Under the pieces are notes generated by a model that was given only the letters and a program-made list of their open reading frames with translations, was not told the origin of the DNA and did not search any database. This document shows positions 6,223 to 7,929 of a DNA stretch of 7,929 nt, piece after piece (position 1 is the first letter of the stretch; each line of letters begins with the position of its first letter). A program made the translations under genes and the position numbers. Source of the stretch: an uncultured Oscillospiraceae bacterium (lineage in GTDB: Bacteria; Bacillota; Clostridia; Oscillospirales; Acutalibacteraceae); contig CAUDCW010000034.1 in NCBI GenBank assembly GCA_958448165.1, positions 1-7,929 of the forward strand, given 5' to 3'.

Positions 6223-6320
6223 ATAGTAAATTAGACTAATATTGGGTACTTGGCTAAAAATATAGCTTTTGCCTGATTTATGCCATATTTGTGTGGCATT
6301 TGGTTGGTGGGGTGATTCCG

Positions 6321-6916
6321 ATGGAGATATTATTGACGGGTGCGCCGGCTTTATCGGCAGTCACACTTGTGTTGAGCTTTTGAATTCCGGCTACGACGTT
6401 GTTATTGCCGACGATTTATCGTACAGCAAGATAAAGGTTATTGACCGCATTGAGCAAATAACGGGAAAACGCCCGACGTTCTATAAAATTGACGTTGCCG
6501 ACAAGGCGGCGCTTGAACTGGTTTTTGCTGGGAACAGCATTGACGCCGTTATTCATTTTGCAGGCTTCAAGGCGGTTGGGCAGTCGTGTGAGCAGCCGCT
6601 GATGTATTACCGCAACAACCTTGATTCTACGCTGACGCTTCTGGAGCTTATGCGCAAGTATAACGTAAAAAGCTTTGTGTTCAGCTCGTCGGCGACGGTT
6701 TACTGCTCAGACGCGGCTATTCCGTATGTCGAGTCGATGAAAACCGGCGGTTGTACAAGTCCCTATGCGTGGACGAAATTTATGATAGAGCAGATTCTGA
6801 CCGATGTTGCTGCCGCTGACAAGGATTTCGGCGTTGTACTGCTGAGGTATTTTAACCCGATCGGCGCTCACGAGAACGGCCTTATCGGCGAGGACCACAA
6901 CGGTTATGAGGATTAA
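6321..6916 (+). pseudogene. galE: UDP-glucose 4-epimerase relic (frameshifted and truncated)
   Basis: GalE interconverts UDP-glucose and UDP-galactose in the Leloir pathway. The original start is the ATG at 6321, with GTGGGGTGAT 4 nt upstream as the ribosome binding site. It encodes MEILLTG, and the frame is then lost. One G appears to be missing between 6341 and 6342; restoring it gives the NAD-binding TGGAGFIGS. As read, translation from this ATG stops at 6381. In the shifted frame the SDR features are intact and numbered as in E. coli: Ser124 in SSSATVY, Tyr149 and Lys153 in YAWTK, then RYFNPIGAHENG. A stop at 6914-6916 ends the frame at residue 198 of about 338, removing the sugar-binding domain. 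Past the stop, bases 6934-6955 in the same frame include ITQV, a possible remnant of the family's MPYITQV segment. Gly129 after VY is Cys. Confidence 0.88.
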
Positions 6917-7081
6917 CCGCAGGCGGCGTGCAGATGCCGCAACATAACTCAGGTTATAAAAACCGATTTTCAAATCAAATTGCAGCAAGGCTTTGCTTCG
7001 TCTGTTTTGCAAATTCGGATTTTGTAATAATACATTTTTTAATGCTATTTTGGCATGAAGATTTTAAAGGAGGATTTTACG

Positions 7082-7929
7082 ATGTACAAAAAGCACAGTA
7101 GAATTATCAGTGTTATTCTTGCGTTAATGCTGGTACTTTCAATGTGTTGCCTGTCAGTAAATGCTGCAGGAACGACTACAATCAAGACCCCAAGCGGTAC
7201 GATTGAAGCAAATGTCGGCGATCAGGTGACAGTTAATTTCTGGTGGTATATCCCGGAAACACTTGATGGCAACGGCAAGGTTATGAAAACAAACGGATAC
7301 GAGGCTTATATGGAGTTTGATAACGCCACAATTAAGCCTTCACAGGACGTTTGGACAGCAATGGGCGTAAATGAAGGCGAAGTTGAGGTTGACCCTGATG
7401 CAGCAGGCTACGCTCCTTATAGGCTGTTCCCTTTGAACTTCAAGAATTATGATGGTGAAATTGTTGAAAAGGGCACACCGATTTATTCAATAATCTACAA
7501 CTGCGACACAAAGACAGGCAACGGCAACTCTGCTGTAAAGCTTATTGCAAGCAGCGGTCAGAGCGGTTTTGCTAACCTCAGCGTTGAGGGCGGCGTTCAG
7601 CTCATGAGCATAACATTTGATGTTATTGCAGCTGGCGAAACAACAGTTGCCTGCATCATTTCAGAGGGTCAGTTCTTTGATACCGCTAATCCAGGTCCTG
7701 AGCATCAGTTCTGGGATTATGAATCAGGCGATCAGGCTGTATCAACTTCTGATGTTCTTTTAAACGGCGCAGAGGTTATCTCTCACACTAACGGCAAAGG
7801 CGTTTACAACTTCTCACAGAAGCCTTTCGGTTCTGAAGAGCCGACAGCAACAGAGACAGAGACAGAAACAGAAACAGAGACAGAAACAGAAACAGAGACT
7901 GAGACAGAGACAGAAACAGAAACAGAGAC
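7082..7929 (+). CDS. Secreted cohesin-like/surface protein with Thr-Glu linker (3' end outside window)
   Basis: The reading frame stays open for 282 codons and leaves the window without a stop. AAAGGAGG at 7066-7073 sits 8 nt before the ATG, an excellent ribosome binding site. Residues 1-28 form a signal peptide: basic start (KKHSR), hydrophobic core, and likely cleavage after VNA (28/29). The Cys pair at 22-23 lacks a lipobox. Residues 31-256 look like a beta-sandwich. VGDQVTVNF (45-53) and GYEAYMEFD (72-80) resemble the opening strands of cohesin or related adhesin domains, but the match is weak. From residue 257 to the end there is only alternating Thr-Glu, an extended linker. In fibre-degrading Ruminococcaceae such linkers often lead to a dockerin, binding module or anchor, which cannot be checked here. 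Function is unknown; export is likely. No clear own promoter was found. Confidence 0.85.
   Translation, partial: MYKKHSRIISVILALMLVLSMCCLSVNAAGTTTIKTPSGTIEANVGDQVTVNFWWYIPETLDGNGKVMKTNGYEAYMEFDNATIKPSQDVWTAMGVNEGEVEVDPDAAGYAPYRLFPLNFKNYDGEIVEKGTPIYSIIYNCDTKTGNGNSAVKLIASSGQSGFANLSVEGGVQLMSITFDVIAAGETTVACIISEGQFFDTANPGPEHQFWDYESGDQAVSTSDVLLNGAEVISHTNGKGVYNFSQKPFGSEEPTATETETETETETETETETETETETETE
7850..7929 (+). repeat. (ACAGAR)n hexanucleotide tract encoding Thr-Glu linker
   Basis: Thirteen consecutive hexamers encode Thr-Glu, and the tract continues past the window. All are ACAGAG or ACAGAA except one ACTGAG (7898-7903). The third-base pattern GAG-GAA-GAA recurs at 7856-7873, 7874-7891 and 7904-7921, so an 18-bp unit has been duplicated. 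Gain or loss of units stays in frame. Confidence 0.95.

Noticed and set aside
6269..6320. TTG start for the galE frame at 6269
   Set aside because: The first ~25 residues (Cys/Trp/Asp-rich) have no GalE similarity, whereas the ATG at 6321 in another frame has a good ribosome binding site and encodes the family N terminus; the upstream frame is open only by chance.
6321..6383. Programmed frameshift in galE
   Set aside because: No slippery heptamer or downstream stimulator is seen at 6336-6344, and the truncated C terminus shows the gene is dead anyway.
7139..7150. Lipoprotein signal at the Cys pair of the secreted protein
   Set aside because: Met or Cys precedes each Cys, so the lipobox [LVI][ASTVI][GAS]C is not met; a signal peptidase I site after VNA fits better.

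Overview
The window looks like chromosomal DNA from a low-to-mid GC gut-type Firmicute, most likely in or near the Oscillospiraceae/Ruminococcaceae (Ruminococcus or [Eubacterium] siraeum-like). This placement is inference. It rests on strong AGGAGG-type ribosome binding sites, very AT-rich spacers between coding regions of higher GC, cofactor-independent phosphoglycerate mutase plus class II aldolase, spacers full of CCTCCCT/AGGGAGG hairpins, and a secreted protein with a Thr-Glu linker. No rRNA, tRNA, CRISPR array, phage gene or transposase gene was seen. All recognised genes are on the + strand.

Layout. Positions 1-288 are an AT-rich leader with a promoter, a 5' UTR stem-loop and three copies of a CGGCAGA heptamer. 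Positions 289-4478 hold a four-gene cluster: pgk, tpiA, pyrE, gpmI. Gaps are 93, 24 and 41 bp, so co-transcription is likely. The gaps after pgk and before gpmI contain RNA hairpins. Positions 4479-5148 are a 670-bp non-coding stretch. It holds a terminator-like stem-loop, a ~79-bp hairpin element that looks like a MITE, a run of further stem-loops, a short tandem heptamer array and the fba promoter. Positions 5149-6015 are fba, closed by a textbook intrinsic terminator. Positions 6194-6222 are a near-consensus promoter, followed by a decayed galE (6321-6916) with a one-base frameshift near its start and a stop after about 60% of the normal length. Positions 7082-7929 are the 5' part of a secreted protein gene that runs off the window inside an (ACAGAR)n tract.

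Function. Fba, TpiA, Pgk and GpmI cover aldol cleavage, triose isomerisation, the first ATP-forming step and the 3PG/2PG mutase step of lower glycolysis. Glyceraldehyde-3-phosphate dehydrogenase, enolase and pyruvate kinase are not in the window. PyrE is a pyrimidine biosynthesis enzyme placed inside the glycolytic cluster. The galE relic and the secreted protein are unrelated to the glycolytic block. The secreted protein resembles the cohesin-like or carbohydrate-binding surface proteins of fibre-degrading gut bacteria, but its C-terminal half is missing.

The glycolytic part is ordinary. I see no convincing new biological system. The places most worth a second look are the galE relic with its intact promoter, the repeat-rich spacer at 4590-4980, the TE-repeat secreted protein, and the regulatory-looking motifs around pgk and gpmI.
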